DNA of 64,000 bases from Rhizomicrobium electricum (GCF_011762045.1 NZ_JAASQS010000003.1:124001-188000); one strand, 5' to 3'. Positions 19,048-28,936 are shown, counted from the first letter of the stretch. Notes: generated by a model not told the origin, from the letters alone. Numbers and translations: made by a program.

Positions 19048-19587
19048 GTGAAGCTTGATCGTGACCTCGGCAAGGTTGAGCTCCCGTCCGATCTCCTTGT
19101 TCGAAAGCCCCCGCCCCACTCCGCGCAGCACTTCCAGCTCGCGTTGGCTCAAAAGCGCAAACCAACCTGAATTCTCATCGGCCGGGCTGCCTTCGAACAG
19201 CAGTTCGGCCGGGACGCTGGTGCCGCCGGCTAGGATCAGCTTCAGAGCATGCGCCAACCGTTCGCCGGTCGCGGTCTTGGGAACATAACCACGCGCGCCG
19301 GCCTCGATCGCCGCCTTGATTTCGACAGGTTGGGCCGACCCGGAAATGATCGCGATGGGCGTGCCGGGCACCTTGCTGACAAGTTCGGAAACTGCAGCGA
19401 CCGACATGCCGGGCATCTTGTAGTCGATCAGGAAGAGGTCAAAGGGGGCCGCAGACTCGCGCAAGGCGGCGTACAATTCATCGACCGAGGCTACTTCAAC
19501 GATCTGCGCGTCCGCAAAAATGCGGGAGATCTGAATAGCCACCGCCTCACGATATAAGGGGTGATCGTCCGCGACGAGAATTTTCAT
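18967..19587 (-). CDS. NarL-family response regulator
   Basis: 206 residues. Receiver with ADDHPLYREA, phosphoacceptor in LFLIDYKMPG and lysine in YVPKTATG; C-terminal HTH LSQRELEVLRGVGRGLSNKEIGRELNLAEVTIKLHLRSLFRKMSARSRADAAVMA. It follows the hybrid histidine kinase gene in the same direction (65 bp gap) and is likely its output regulator. The gap contains a hairpin, and a 20-base sequence in it recurs upstream of the Wza-like gene (see findings). Its 3' end overlaps the convergent regulator gene. Confidence 0.9.
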   Translation of the reverse strand: MKILVADDHPLYREAVAIQISRIFADAQIVEVASVDELYAALRESAAPFDLFLIDYKMPGMSVAAVSELVSKVPGTPIAIISGSAQPVEIKAAIEAGARGYVPKTATGERLAHALKLILAGGTSVPAELLFEGSPADENSGWFALLSQRELEVLRGVGRGLSNKEIGRELNLAEVTIKLHLRSLFRKMSARSRADAAVMASKAGLV

Positions 19588-19652
19588 GTGATTGCATTAA
19601 CCCTAGCCTGTACCGTACCTGATTTGAACAGATCAGGCGAGCCCCCTCGCAA

Positions 19653-22070
19653 TCACTTGGTCCGGGCCAAAACCTGCCTCAACCGTGCACTGATTTCTGC
19701 CGCACTGACGGGCTTGTAAAAAAACAGGTCGGCACCGGCCAATTGGGCCGTGTATTTGTTGGTATTAGCGCTATGGCCTGTGCAGAGCACCGTCTTGAGA
19801 TCCGGCTTGATGCGCTTTGTCGCGGGGATGAGTTCCATGCCGCGCATCCCCGGCATCAGCTCGTCGGTAATCAATACATCGAACGCCTCCGGATCCTCGG
19901 TGATCGCCGCCAGGGCCTCGACCGGATCATTGACGCTCACCGCCCGATAGCCGAGCCGCTCCAACCCGATCGTGAGGGCGTCCGCGACATCGGGTTCATC
20001 ATCGACCACCAGCACGCGCTCGCTCCCCTTGAGGTTCTGGTCGTCCGTGACAGACGCCGGAGCGGCCGCCTGCAAGCCCAGCGCCAGCGGAAAATAGATC
20101 GTGAAGACAGCACCCTTTCCAACCGGTGCCCGGACATGCATCACGGCCCGGTGCGATTTCACGACGCCATGCACCACCGCCAGCCCGAGCCCCGTGCCGC
20201 GATGACGGCCTTTGGTCGTAAAGAAGGGCTCGAAGATGCGGTCGAGAAGGCCGGCCTCGATGCCCGGACCATCATCAGCGACGCGCAACAGGCAATATTG
20301 GCGATCATGCTCAAAATCGCCGACCAACCGCTCGTCCGGCCCCGGCGGACCTTTGTGCAAGCGCTCAATTTCGGCGCTATCGGCGAGTGCAGCAGAGATG
20401 ACCACGTGCCCGCCCATCCCCTCAAGGGCGTCACGGGCGTTCTTGCCCAGATTGGTGATGAGCTGCCCGATCTGCACGGCATTGCCCTTCACTATCAGAG
20501 GACACGGCGGCTTGTGCATGACGAATTGCACGTCTGTGCTCGCCAGATCGCCAAGAGCCTCTTGCCCCTGCTCCAACAAATCGTTGAGATTTATATTTGT
20601 AAAATCGACAGCCTGCGTATTGGCGAAGGCCAGCGTCTGCTCGACAAGCTGGCTACCGCGCCGGGCTGCCCGCAGAATGCGCAAAGCATGGTTTTGGCTT
20701 GGCGACCCCGCAGGCAGGTCTTCCGCTAAAAATCCTGCAAATCCCAGGATCGAGCCGAGGATGTTATTGAAATCGTGCGCCACGCCCCCGGCGAGTTGGC
20801 CGATGGCTTCCATCTTGCTGGCTTGCTGCAACCGGGCTTCAAGGCGCCGGCGTTCGGCCAAGGCGGAATTGCGCTCGGTAACGTCGCTCATGCTGGTCAG
20901 GATTTCTCCGCCCGGAACACGAAGCCGGCTGATTTCGAGTTCACGGCCAGCCCGCGCGAGGGTGTGGACGTCTTGGTCGGCGAGAAGGGGCTCGTCGGGC
21001 GCCGGGAATTCCGCGCCGTCATTGCTGCCAAATTCGCGCGCCAGATCGACGGCGGCACGGTTGGAATAGCGGATCTCGCCAATTGGACTGGAAACGTAGA
21101 CGCCGATCCCAATCAGATCGAGGGTCCTAAGCATCTGGTCGGCCCGTATCGCGGTGGACTGGATAGCCACAACATTGGCCAGACTACGCCCAAAAGCGAT
21201 CTCGTCCTCCGTCCAGTGGTGAACCCCGCCGTACGCAAAGACGAGCATGGGAAGTCCGCGGTCATATCCCATCGGCGCGGCCGTCAGCGCGGCACAGATA
21301 CCGAGGCGACGATGCAATTCCTGCCGCGCCACATGGAGCGGCGACTTGGCGACATCCTCGCTGCAGACATACTGCTGCCGTTCCAGCAGTTCTTTGTAAC
21401 CGGGCGATGTATCCATCTGGATGTCGGGCACCGAGAAATGCACACCCTTGCGGATATCCCAGACATCGATCACCTTGACGGTAGCCAATCCGTTAACTGC
21501 TGACGCCTTGATAACGGCGCACATATCAGCTTGGAGTGCCTCGGCCCCCAATTCCGTCACCCGGTGGATCCGCTCCACGATCGGCTTTTCGGATTGCAGC
21601 CCTTCGCGCACGGCGTCGGTCAGCGCGTTTTGGAACTTCCGCGCGTCGCGATTGCGGGCTTCGATGTACTGCGTCAGTTCCAGGCGATGCAGCAAGACAC
21701 CCGTGACGACGGCGATCTCTAGGATCGCAAATGCCCGGTTTATCCACGTTCCAAGGACGGTGATCCCTGCATCAATCCCAACTATCGCGCCGGACAAGAC
21801 TAGGATGCTGGCCAGCGCCGCGCTGGCAATGACAGCACGCGTGCCAAATCGCGAAGACAGAGCGATCACGGCGCCGTAGCCGAGTCCGTCCATGTACCCG
21901 CGCGGCAGGGACGTATCGCACACAAACATGGCAATGAAGCCGGCGGCCAGAAATGCGCCGACCGCGATGTCCATCGCACGCACTCGTGTGGCGCTTCCTT
22001 GCCGGCTTGCGATCATGGACCAGCCTCCTGGCGCGCGACTCATATCCCGTCCGTCGCCTAATAGTGCCAT
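19653..22070 (-). CDS. Hybrid sensor histidine kinase with C-terminal receiver
   Basis: About 805 residues from ATG 22070, chosen because GGAGGGCGGAT precedes it; the longer frame to 22292 has no such support. Order: about four membrane helices (residues 35-125), a GAF-like region (about 170-330), a PAS-like segment (YVSSPIGEIRYSNRAAVDL), HisKA with IGQLAGGVAHDFNNILGSILGFA, HATPase with NLGKNARDAL, DDGPGIEAGLLDRIFEPFFTT and GTGLGLAVVHG, then a receiver with VVDDEPDVAD, LITDELMPGM and FYKPVSAA. The architecture is CckA-like. It is followed by the NarL regulator gene. The input signal is unknown. Confidence 0.9.
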   Translation of the reverse strand: MALLGDGRDMSRAPGGWSMIASRQGSATRVRAMDIAVGAFLAAGFIAMFVCDTSLPRGYMDGLGYGAVIALSSRFGTRAVIASAALASILVLSGAIVGIDAGITVLGTWINRAFAILEIAVVTGVLLHRLELTQYIEARNRDARKFQNALTDAVREGLQSEKPIVERIHRVTELGAEALQADMCAVIKASAVNGLATVKVIDVWDIRKGVHFSVPDIQMDTSPGYKELLERQQYVCSEDVAKSPLHVARQELHRRLGICAALTAAPMGYDRGLPMLVFAYGGVHHWTEDEIAFGRSLANVVAIQSTAIRADQMLRTLDLIGIGVYVSSPIGEIRYSNRAAVDLAREFGSNDGAEFPAPDEPLLADQDVHTLARAGRELEISRLRVPGGEILTSMSDVTERNSALAERRRLEARLQQASKMEAIGQLAGGVAHDFNNILGSILGFAGFLAEDLPAGSPSQNHALRILRAARRGSQLVEQTLAFANTQAVDFTNINLNDLLEQGQEALGDLASTDVQFVMHKPPCPLIVKGNAVQIGQLITNLGKNARDALEGMGGHVVISAALADSAEIERLHKGPPGPDERLVGDFEHDRQYCLLRVADDGPGIEAGLLDRIFEPFFTTKGRHRGTGLGLAVVHGVVKSHRAVMHVRAPVGKGAVFTIYFPLALGLQAAAPASVTDDQNLKGSERVLVVDDEPDVADALTIGLERLGYRAVSVNDPVEALAAITEDPEAFDVLITDELMPGMRGMELIPATKRIKPDLKTVLCTGHSANTNKYTAQLAGADLFFYKPVSAAEISARLRQVLARTK

Positions 22071-22437
22071 GATCCGCCCTCCGCGCCACCGGTGCGTGTA
22101 CCGCCTCGGAAGCCGAAGCTCCCGCGGAAAGCCAGCAACGCACCGCCTCGCTGCAAACGGTCGAGACCTTCTGCCAAAGGTCGACCGCTGCCCCCGACAG
22201 GTTGGCACACAACTGGGCCTAGAACTCCATCTCGCCCGACGCCGAACATACGAAAGTATGTAGCGCGATATACGACTGAACAGAGGCGCCATACGACAGC
22301 ACGGCTATATCCGCGGGTTCCTTTACTCAAGCTTGAGGCGCCTACCGCACCCTGCCAGCACGCAACAGATGGTGATCGCTGACGCCGAATGGTCCTGTAT
22401 ATCGGACGGCGGACGGAGCGGTCGGAGGAGCAATCGC
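22071..22437. other. 367-bp region between the divergent kinase and chemoreceptor genes
   Basis: It should hold both promoters and the leaders of the two genes. I see no further gene, hairpin terminator or repeat. The ribosome binding site GGAGGA for the chemoreceptor lies at 22424-22429. Confidence 0.5.
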
Positions 22438-24321
22438 GTGTTTGTCGGAATCAAAGACCTGTCCGTCAGTAAGAAAGTAATCGGCGCATTTGCGCTCGTT
22501 CTCATCGCAACGATCGGGCTTGGATTCTTCTCGGTCGGGCGACTGAGCCTGGTCAACCAAAAAGCGGCCGATATTCGCGACAACTGGCTTCCGGCCACGC
22601 GCGAACTCGGAGAAATAAAATACATCACCATGCGATATCGTCAGCGCCAGGCGGTCTACTTGATGCTCACTTCCGACACGGAGCGGGAGAAGGAACGCTC
22701 CAATATGGCTGCCCTTAGAACCGAGTTCGACGAAGCCTACAAGAAATACGAAGCCACGATCGACACCGATGAGGAGCGCGAGATCGCAAAAGCGATCAAT
22801 GCCGCCTGGCAAAGCTATCTCGCACGGGAAACATCCTTGTTCGGAGACCAGCAGAGCAAGGGATCGGCCGCAGCGTTCGAAGACTACAAGACGACATCCA
22901 AGGATCTCTTCGACGTAGTCCGCAATGCCATTGCAACCGACATAAAATTCAACGCCGAGCATGGCGCTACGGCAGCCGCCGACGCGCAAAAGACCTTCAA
23001 GCAAGCGCAGGTTCTGATCTACGGCGCTCTTGCAATCGCCCTGGCGCTTGGTCTCGGTTGCGGTTTTGCTCTGATCCGGTCGGTTTCCAAGCCGCTATCC
23101 AATATGACCGATGCTATGGGCGAATTGGCGAACGGCAATCTCGATGCCCATGTCCCGCATGCCGACCAGCACGACGAAATCGGTCAACTTGCCGGCGCAA
23201 TGACCGCGTTCAAAAACCAGCTGGCAGCCGCCGAACGGTCCAAGGCCGAACAGACCAAGGTTATCGTCTCGAGCATCGGCAAAGGACTTGACCAGCTCGC
23301 CCAAGGCGACTTGACCCACCGCATCTCGACCGATCTCACCGGCCCCTTCGCGAAGCTAAAGGAAGACTTCAATAACGCGATGGAGCACCTCGAACATACG
23401 ATGCAGAACGTGTTGTCGAGCACGTCGCAGATTGCAACGGGCGCCGGCGAGGTTTCGCAGGCCGCGGACGATCTGGCGCATCGCACCGAGAAGCAGGCAG
23501 CGAGTCTGGAAGAGACCGCCGCAGCCCTTGAGGAGATCACTGCGACCGTGAAAAAAACGGCGCAGAACGCGCGCGACGCCAGCGCTACCGTAGCCGAAGC
23601 GAAAAAGGCCGCGGAGGAAGGCGGCCGCGTCGTCGATACGGCGGTGAAGGCGATGGATGCGATAGCCGACTCCTCCAAGCAGATCACGGACATCATCAGC
23701 GTCATCGACGAAATCGCCTTCCAGACCAATCTCCTGGCGCTCAATGCCGGCGTAGAAGCGGCGCGCGCCGGTGAAGCAGGCCGAGGGTTTGCCGTCGTTG
23801 CCAGCGAAGTGCGTGCACTGGCGCAGCGATCAAGCGAAGCGGCAAAGCAAATCAAGATGCTGATAGGAACCTCCGGCGAGCACGTCGGAACCGGCGTGAA
23901 GCTGGTGGGCGAATCCGGCCGGGCATTGCGGCACATCATCGACCAAGTGCTGCACATCAACGCACTCGTCACCGAAATGACAAACGCGAGCGAACAGCAA
24001 TCCGCAGGTCTGGAGCAGGTCAATAGCGCGGTGGGGCAGATGGACCAAGTTACGCAGCAGAACGCGGCCATGGTCGAGGAAAGTACTGCAGCCTCGCGCA
24101 GTCTTGCGGGAGAAACCCATAAGCTGAATGAAATTGTCTCCTTCTTTGAAGTGCGGCAAGCCGACCATTCCAACAAATCCGTACACCCCGTCGAACGCTT
24201 TGTGACGAAAGCGAACGCTCGCAATCCTTTACCACAGAGGACCTCCTCCCCTCGTCCGGCGCCCCGCGCAACCGCGATGGCTGCCGTGCAGACCGCCGAC
24301 GAAGATTGGGCTGAGTTCTGA
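22438..24321 (+). CDS. Methyl-accepting chemotaxis protein
   Basis: About 627 residues from GTG 22438, preceded by GGAGGA at eight bases. An N-terminal helix ([22 protein letters not shown]), a four-helix-bundle ligand domain (about 35-185), a second helix, two HAMP-like segments, and the signalling hairpin with [42 protein letters not shown]. The C-terminus DWAEF looks like the xWxxF pentapeptide that tethers CheR or CheB. It is followed by cheW and a PAS gene, with no CheA in the window, so the operon may feed a kinase encoded elsewhere. Confidence 0.95.
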   Translation: MFVGIKDLSVSKKVIGAFALVLIATIGLGFFSVGRLSLVNQKAADIRDNWLPATRELGEIKYITMRYRQRQAVYLMLTSDTEREKERSNMAALRTEFDEAYKKYEATIDTDEEREIAKAINAAWQSYLARETSLFGDQQSKGSAAAFEDYKTTSKDLFDVVRNAIATDIKFNAEHGATAAADAQKTFKQAQVLIYGALAIALALGLGCGFALIRSVSKPLSNMTDAMGELANGNLDAHVPHADQHDEIGQLAGAMTAFKNQLAAAERSKAEQTKVIVSSIGKGLDQLAQGDLTHRISTDLTGPFAKLKEDFNNAMEHLEHTMQNVLSSTSQIATGAGEVSQAADDLAHRTEKQAASLEETAAALEEITATVKKTAQNARDASATVAEAKKAAEEGGRVVDTAVKAMDAIADSSKQITDIISVIDEIAFQTNLLALNAGVEAARAGEAGRGFAVVASEVRALAQRSSEAAKQIKMLIGTSGEHVGTGVKLVGESGRALRHIIDQVLHINALVTEMTNASEQQSAGLEQVNSAVGQMDQVTQQNAAMVEESTAASRSLAGETHKLNEIVSFFEVRQADHSNKSVHPVERFVTKANARNPLPQRTSSPRPAPRATAMAAVQTADEDWAEF

Positions 24322-24413
24322 TAGCCCAATGCAGCGCATCCGGTTCCCCCCCCTACTCAGCCGGGTGCGCTGCCCCTTCTTCGTCTCGGACGCACAACAC
24401 AATGGAGCGAGCC

Positions 24414-24869
24414 ATGAGCGCACCAATGCAAACAACAACCAAAGGTGTCGGACAGTACATCATGCTCCGTGCCTACGATCAGGACTTCGCCACGGATATT
24501 ATGATGGTTCGGGAAATCCGCGGCTGGAGCAACACCACTGCAATGCCCGATACGGTCGACTACGTCCGCGGCGTCGTCAATCTGCGCGGACAGGTCCTGC
24601 CGGTCATTGATCTCAGAGCGCGGATGGGCGGCGGCCTGACGGACGTGAAAACGTCGACCGTCATTGTCGTCGTGGATACGCCGGCGCGCACCATCGGCCT
24701 CGTCGCGGATGCCGTGCTCGATATTCTCACAATCAGCGAGGACCAGATTCAGGAGGTGCCCGATGTCCTGCACCGCAATGAAAATGCGTACATCAATGGT
24801 GTCGCCGTCATCGACGGAAAGATGGTGACAATGCTCGATATCGGACAACTGGTTTCGTCGCTCCATTAG
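24414..24869 (+). CDS. cheW: Chemotaxis adaptor CheW
   Basis: About 151 residues from ATG 24414 (GGAGCGAG upstream). It contains the CheW core: YIMLRAYDQDFATDIMMVREI, VDYVRGVVNLRGQVLPVIDLRARMG and IGLVADAVLDILTISEDQI...YINGVAVIDGKMVTMLDIG. It would join the chemoreceptor just upstream to a CheA kinase. Gap to the receptor gene is 92 bp; the PAS gene follows after 41 bp. Confidence 0.95.
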   Translation: MSAPMQTTTKGVGQYIMLRAYDQDFATDIMMVREIRGWSNTTAMPDTVDYVRGVVNLRGQVLPVIDLRARMGGGLTDVKTSTVIVVVDTPARTIGLVADAVLDILTISEDQIQEVPDVLHRNENAYINGVAVIDGKMVTMLDIGQLVSSLH

Positions 24870-24910
24870 GCGCAACCGGTCACTGACACCCCTTCCAGAG
24901 GAACCGGAGA

Positions 24911-25399
24911 ATGCCAAACGCGACCTCGCACGGTCTTCTGGAACGCATGCCGCCGTCCCAGCTCGAACATCCCGTCGTTCGGGCCGGCTGGGACTGCTGG
25001 ACGCGCCTTCAAGGTGGCCGGGCGTTTCTCGCCAGAAGTGAGATCACTCCGCGCGCACTCGGCCACCTCCTGGCCAACACAACTCTGGTGAAGGTCATCC
25101 CTGAAAAAGACGATTTCGAACTCCGATTTGCCGGAGATGCAATCACGCGCGCATTCCGGGCACCGGTGCATGGCCATCGCTTGAGCGATCTGTCGCGTAC
25201 GATGCCGATCATGACCGAACCGCTTCGCGGGCAGTATCGCGAGGTCGTCGATACGCGCAATCCGCAAGGCTGGCGCTACACGGCCGAAGACGATCTGGAC
25301 GAAATCACCTATTCGGTTGCGGAATCCCTCGTGCTGCCGCTGAGCGGTGACGGAGACGCGGTAGACCACATTCTCGGCTTCACCGGCTTTCCCGCCTAG
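24911..25399 (+). CDS. PAS_5-type PAS domain protein
   Basis: 162 residues forming a single PAS-like domain without output: LEHPVVRAGWDCWTRLQGGRAFLARSEITPRALGHLLANTTLVKV, then FELRFAGDAITRAF...GHRLSDL. This is the PAS_5 family, common in alphaproteobacteria as stand-alone proteins of unknown role. It is the last gene of the chemoreceptor operon, with 41 bp behind cheW, and is followed closely by the convergent Wza-like gene (8 bp between stops). Confidence 0.82.
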   Translation: MPNATSHGLLERMPPSQLEHPVVRAGWDCWTRLQGGRAFLARSEITPRALGHLLANTTLVKVIPEKDDFELRFAGDAITRAFRAPVHGHRLSDLSRTMPIMTEPLRGQYREVVDTRNPQGWRYTAEDDLDEITYSVAESLVLPLSGDGDAVDHILGFTGFPA

Positions 25400-25407
25400 G
25401 GAGGTCT

Positions 25408-26043
25408 CTAGAACAGCCGTTCGGCAATGCGGATGATGTCGCCGGGATAGACCTTTGTGTTGGCGCTGGCGGGCAACTCTTCTTCTTTGTCGTGTCCGGC
25501 TCGCCTCACATAAACATCATTATCGTTGGCCCGGTAGGTATATCCGCCCGCCAGGGCAATGGCACCGAGCACGTTCAATCCGCTCTCGAAGGGATACTCG
25601 CCCGGCTTGTTCACTTCACCGATGATGTAGAATGGACGATAATTCAGCACTTCCACGCTGACCTTCGGGTCCTTGAGGTAGCCGTCCTGCAAGGACTTGG
25701 TGACCTCGGCGACGAACTCGTGAATGGTCAGAGTGGCAGCCTTGACCTGTCCCACCAGCGGCAGCTGCACCTGGCCGGAACCGTCGACCAGAAACTCGCC
25801 GCTCAGATCCTCTTCGCCGTAAACGGTGATCTTGAGCTTGTCGCCGGTACCCAGGCGATAATGCTCGTCCGTAATGCCCGCCGTCCCCGCAGGCATGTAG
25901 TTCGCAGGTGCAGGACTTGTGGCCGTTGGCTGAGATACCGGCTTACTCGGTCCAGGCAGATCTTGCGCAATAGCGGACTGTGAAACGCCCCACACCAAGG
26001 CCAACAAAATCAGTGCCAACCGAACAGCCAAGAACCGGCGCAT
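25408..26043 (-). CDS. Wza/GumB-type polysaccharide export protein
   Basis: About 211 residues from ATG 26043 (upstream in-frame starts would add up to 23 residues before the signal peptide MRRFLAVRLALILLALVWGVSQSAIAQ). A Poly_export domain follows: YRLGTGDKLKITVYGEEDLSGEFLVDGSGQVQLPLVGQVKAATLT and a SLBB domain FYIIGEVNKPGEYPFESGLNVLGAIALAGGYTYRANDNDVYVRR. No lipobox cysteine is seen. It forms or contributes to the outer-membrane export channel for the EPS made by the two blocks to the left. It lies apart from them. A shared 20-base sequence occurs just before its start (see findings). Confidence 0.9.
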   Translation of the reverse strand: MRRFLAVRLALILLALVWGVSQSAIAQDLPGPSKPVSQPTATSPAPANYMPAGTAGITDEHYRLGTGDKLKITVYGEEDLSGEFLVDGSGQVQLPLVGQVKAATLTIHEFVAEVTKSLQDGYLKDPKVSVEVLNYRPFYIIGEVNKPGEYPFESGLNVLGAIALAGGYTYRANDNDVYVRRAGHDKEEELPASANTKVYPGDIIRIAERLF

Positions 26044-26112
26044 AGCTCTACCGTACCTGAATTGAACAACCCACTCGCACATCGCAAATACCTTGCCACT
26101 TATTGGCGACAC

Positions 26113-26868
26113 CTATTTGTCATCAGTAGACAGGAAGGTGCAACGATCAGAGACAAATTTGACTGCGGTGAGCGTGCCTGTCGCATAGGCCCCCGTATCA
26201 ATGCCAATGCGATTGGGTCTCAATATTGGCTTTTCGCTGGGCGAATGCCCATGCACGACGACTTTGCCAAACGAGGCATCGCAGCTGAGAAATTCGTCTC
26301 GGATCCAGAGAGTGTCTTCCGGCATCTGGCGATCGAGTGCCACGCCCGGCCGCACGCCGGCGTGGACGAAGAAGTAATCGCCAATGCTGTGACTGAACGA
26401 TAGTCCATTCAGAAGAGCCAGATGCGCGCGTGGCAGGGCCTCCATAAATTCGGCATGGACGCGGCGAAGCTCCTCGGCGTCCGAAAACATCGGTGGCCGA
26501 ACCCCATAACTCAGCAGCGTTTCGGCACCGCCGAAACTTCGCCAAGCCTGATAAACATCGGGATTTTTGAGGTATTCGAGCAAAATCTCTTCGTGATTTC
26601 CCCGCAACCTTACGATGTCCCAGCCCGGCCGCTCGAGCTGAACCAGACATTCCATTACGCTCTTGGCAGACGGGCCGCGATCGACGTAATCGCCCAAGAA
26701 AATAAGTGTATTTGCTGACTGAGGCGCATCGCCCCAGATCCGATCGAGAAGCTTTTCGAGTAAATCGCTGCGGCCGTGAATATCGCCAATGGCGTAGACA
26801 CAACATCCGTCGGGAACGCGCGGCGGATTACGCCGCGTCCCAATCAATCGCCTCAGCAAGCGCGACAT
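26113..26868 (-). CDS. Serine/threonine-type metallophosphatase
   Basis: About 251 residues from ATG 26868. The calcineurin-type metal motifs are all present: YAIGDIHGRSDLL (GDxHG), LIFLGDYVDRGP (GDxxDRG), LRGNHE (GNHE), VHAGVRPG and VVHGHSP (GHTP-like). The family includes bacterial protein phosphatases of the PrpA/B and Wzb-replacing kinds; here, next to a Wza-like gene, it could dephosphorylate EPS kinases, but tyrosine specificity cannot be read from the sequence. Gap to the export gene is 69 bp. Confidence 0.9.
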   Translation of the reverse strand: MSRLLRRLIGTRRNPPRVPDGCCVYAIGDIHGRSDLLEKLLDRIWGDAPQSANTLIFLGDYVDRGPSAKSVMECLVQLERPGWDIVRLRGNHEEILLEYLKNPDVYQAWRSFGGAETLLSYGVRPPMFSDAEELRRVHAEFMEALPRAHLALLNGLSFSHSIGDYFFVHAGVRPGVALDRQMPEDTLWIRDEFLSCDASFGKVVVHGHSPSEKPILRPNRIGIDTGAYATGTLTAVKFVSDRCTFLSTDDK

Positions 26869-27017
26869 TATTTCCACTGCAGCCAATGGTCAAACCCCAC
26901 CCGAGACATAACGCAACTCCGAAACAGAAACCAAACCTGTCTTCGATATCCGGGGAAATCTGTCCGTTTGCGGCCATCATAGTTGAAACGATCTCTCGCA
27001 TTTTAAACAAAGAAACC

Positions 27018-27036
27018 GAGATTTCTCTTAAATCTC
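27018..27036. promoter_or_regulatory. Inverted repeat in divergent promoter region
   Basis: GAGATTT-CTCTT-AAATCTC is a perfect 7-bp inverted repeat between the phosphatase gene and the first peptidase gene. It could be an operator or a weak hairpin in the leader; there is no T-run. Confidence 0.3.
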
Positions 27037-27096
27037 AGAGGCATAACCTAACTCGCTCGAAAATGCCTCGGCCGTACGCTCCTCGCAAGGAGTTGC

Positions 27097-27801
27097 GTGG
27101 GTCGGGTCATGAACAGAGTAATTGTGGGCGCCGCTATAATGGCGGCGGGCCTTCTAGGAGGATGCGCCTCCCAAAGACCGGAGCTTATCCCGGTCGCCTG
27201 CGATATGCCGGAGAGTACGGCATACGCGCAGACGCCTGCGGGATTTGCTGGCTTCTGCCTTCGCTTTGCCTCGCAGTGCATCTCCACGCCGGGCAACGCC
27301 ACCGTCGTCCAACTGACGGACCAGAGCTGGCAAAGCCTCTCGCGAATAAATCGCAAAGTGAATTCCGACATCTGGCCGGAAGAAGATGAAAAACATTATG
27401 GGCGCAACGAATACTGGACCATCCCGACCGATGGCCTGGGCGATTGCGACGACTACGCCCTCACCAAGCGCAAGGATCTGATCGACGCCGGCTTCCCCAT
27501 GCCGGCCCTGCGCCTGGCCGTGGTGTATTCTCCCCAATCGGGACGGCACGCGGTTCTGACCGTCAAAACGGACAAGGGCGACCTTGTCCTCGACAACCTG
27601 CGGGACGATATCCTGCCCTGGAATGCTACTGGCTTCACTTGGATCGAGCGGCAAGCCGCATCGGATCCAATGCGGTGGACATCGCTTCAGCCGGTCATGA
27701 CCGCCGATCTCCGAACCGCCGCCAATGCTACCCAAGGAACACCTCAAGCGAGCACCGGACAGCAGATCCCCGCCGTTTCAAGCGCCAAAAACGGCCTCTA
27801 A
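27097..27801 (+). CDS. Transglutaminase-like cysteine peptidase, lipoprotein
   Basis: 234 residues from GTG 27097, with AAGGAG four to five bases upstream. Lipobox LLGGC near residue 23 indicates outer-membrane anchoring. The BTLCP domain shows the catalytic cysteine in GLGDCDDYALTKR, the histidine in SGRHAVLTV and the aspartate in LVLDNLRDDI. Members such as LapG cleave surface adhesins near the membrane; the target here is unknown. A paralogue follows 429 bp downstream. Confidence 0.88.
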   Translation: MGRVMNRVIVGAAIMAAGLLGGCASQRPELIPVACDMPESTAYAQTPAGFAGFCLRFASQCISTPGNATVVQLTDQSWQSLSRINRKVNSDIWPEEDEKHYGRNEYWTIPTDGLGDCDDYALTKRKDLIDAGFPMPALRLAVVYSPQSGRHAVLTVKTDKGDLVLDNLRDDILPWNATGFTWIERQAASDPMRWTSLQPVMTADLRTAANATQGTPQASTGQQIPAVSSAKNGL

Positions 27802-28230
27802 GCGACGAGTCTCTGTATCGTATGCTACTGCAACGCATGTGCTTTTTTGTGTCGCGTGTTTGAGGCATTGAGTTCACAATTCGGCGGAATCCTCGGCTTT
27901 CGCCTGAATATTATCATGCACGTCTAAGACGCATTTCTAATTCTAGCCATGACGCCGAGTGCACCACAGAACAAGCTCAGACGGCACCCCGCTCCGCTAC
28001 AGCGACGCATGTACAACTAGCTCGCCGGTACGGTCTTGTTCGGTATCCGGCGATTGCCTTCTTGACGCAGCGCCGAATTGGCGATTGGCCCGATTTCTGG
28101 CTGCTCGCCTTATCTTTATTGCTACTAATTATCATTTTTAGTTTCATTTCCCCGGTGGGCGTGCTTCCAGGGGAAATCCATAACCGCGCCAGATCGGAAC
28201 CGGCCTTCTCGACGGGCATCAAAATCGGTT
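27802..28230. other. 429-bp spacer between two peptidase genes
   Basis: Near the left end (27830-27848) there is a weak hairpin followed by six Ts, a possible terminator of the first peptidase gene. The rest has no convincing gene; a frame around 28062-28298 encodes one hydrophobic stretch but lacks a clear ribosome binding site and overlaps the next gene. Confidence 0.4.
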
Positions 28231-28818
28231 TTGCCTTTGCTGCTCACGCTCGTGCTTCTCTGCCCACATCGGGCGGAAGGCAGTTCGGCACCCGATGAGA
28301 CCCGCTACGTGCCACCGCCCGCGGGATTCGTCAGCTTCTGCGTCCGGTTTCCAGACCAGTGCGCCACGGATGGAGCAACCGAAGTCATCCTGACCGATGA
28401 GCGCTGGCAGGTGCTTGACCACATCAATACGGATGTGAACTGGGCGATCCGGCCGGAGGACGATGAAGCGCACTATGGCCGCCCCGAATACTGGACGATT
28501 CCGTCCGACGGCTTTGGCGATTGTGAAGATTATGCGCTCACCAAGCGTCGCGCCCTGCTGGAAGCCGGCTTCCCCTTGCGGGCTCTGCGCATTGCCATCG
28601 TGATTTCCGCCCAAAGCGGCCGGCACGCGGTGCTCACCCTCGTCAGCGACAGGGGCGAGTTCGTTCTCGACAATCTCACCGATGAAATACGGGAACGACG
28701 CCAAACCGCCTATCTTTGGATCGAGCGGCAAGACGGCGCCAATCCGCGCGCGTGGGTTGCGCTTGAAGCAGGCGGCGGCACCTTCTCACCGTCAACCGTC
28801 GGAACCACAAATCATTAG
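28231..28818 (+). CDS. Second transglutaminase-like cysteine peptidase
   Basis: 195 residues from TTG 28231; the true start is uncertain because no ATG is present in a sensible place. A short hydrophobic signal-like segment (LPLLLTLVLLCPHRAEG) precedes the BTLCP domain. The catalytic residues are retained: FGDCEDYALTKRR, SGRHAVLTL and FVLDNLTDEI. It shares the YVPPPAGFVSFCVRFPDQC beginning with its paralogue upstream and lacks a lipobox. Both are probably periplasmic proteases. Confidence 0.8.
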   Translation: MPLLLTLVLLCPHRAEGSSAPDETRYVPPPAGFVSFCVRFPDQCATDGATEVILTDERWQVLDHINTDVNWAIRPEDDEAHYGRPEYWTIPSDGFGDCEDYALTKRRALLEAGFPLRALRIAIVISAQSGRHAVLTLVSDRGEFVLDNLTDEIRERRQTAYLWIERQDGANPRAWVALEAGGGTFSPSTVGTTNH

Positions 28819-28936
28819 GCAAACGCAATTTTGCAGTTCACCCGTGTTGCCGCCACTAAAGCGACAATGCGTATGCTTCCTCCCGTCTGCTCCTACACGT
28901 ACGGTCTCGCTTCAGATTCTGCGGGGATAAGACGAT

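Noticed and set aside
28062-28298. Hydrophobic + strand frame between the two peptidase genes
   Set aside because: Begins with TTG without ribosome binding site and overlaps the second peptidase gene; one membrane-like stretch alone is weak evidence.
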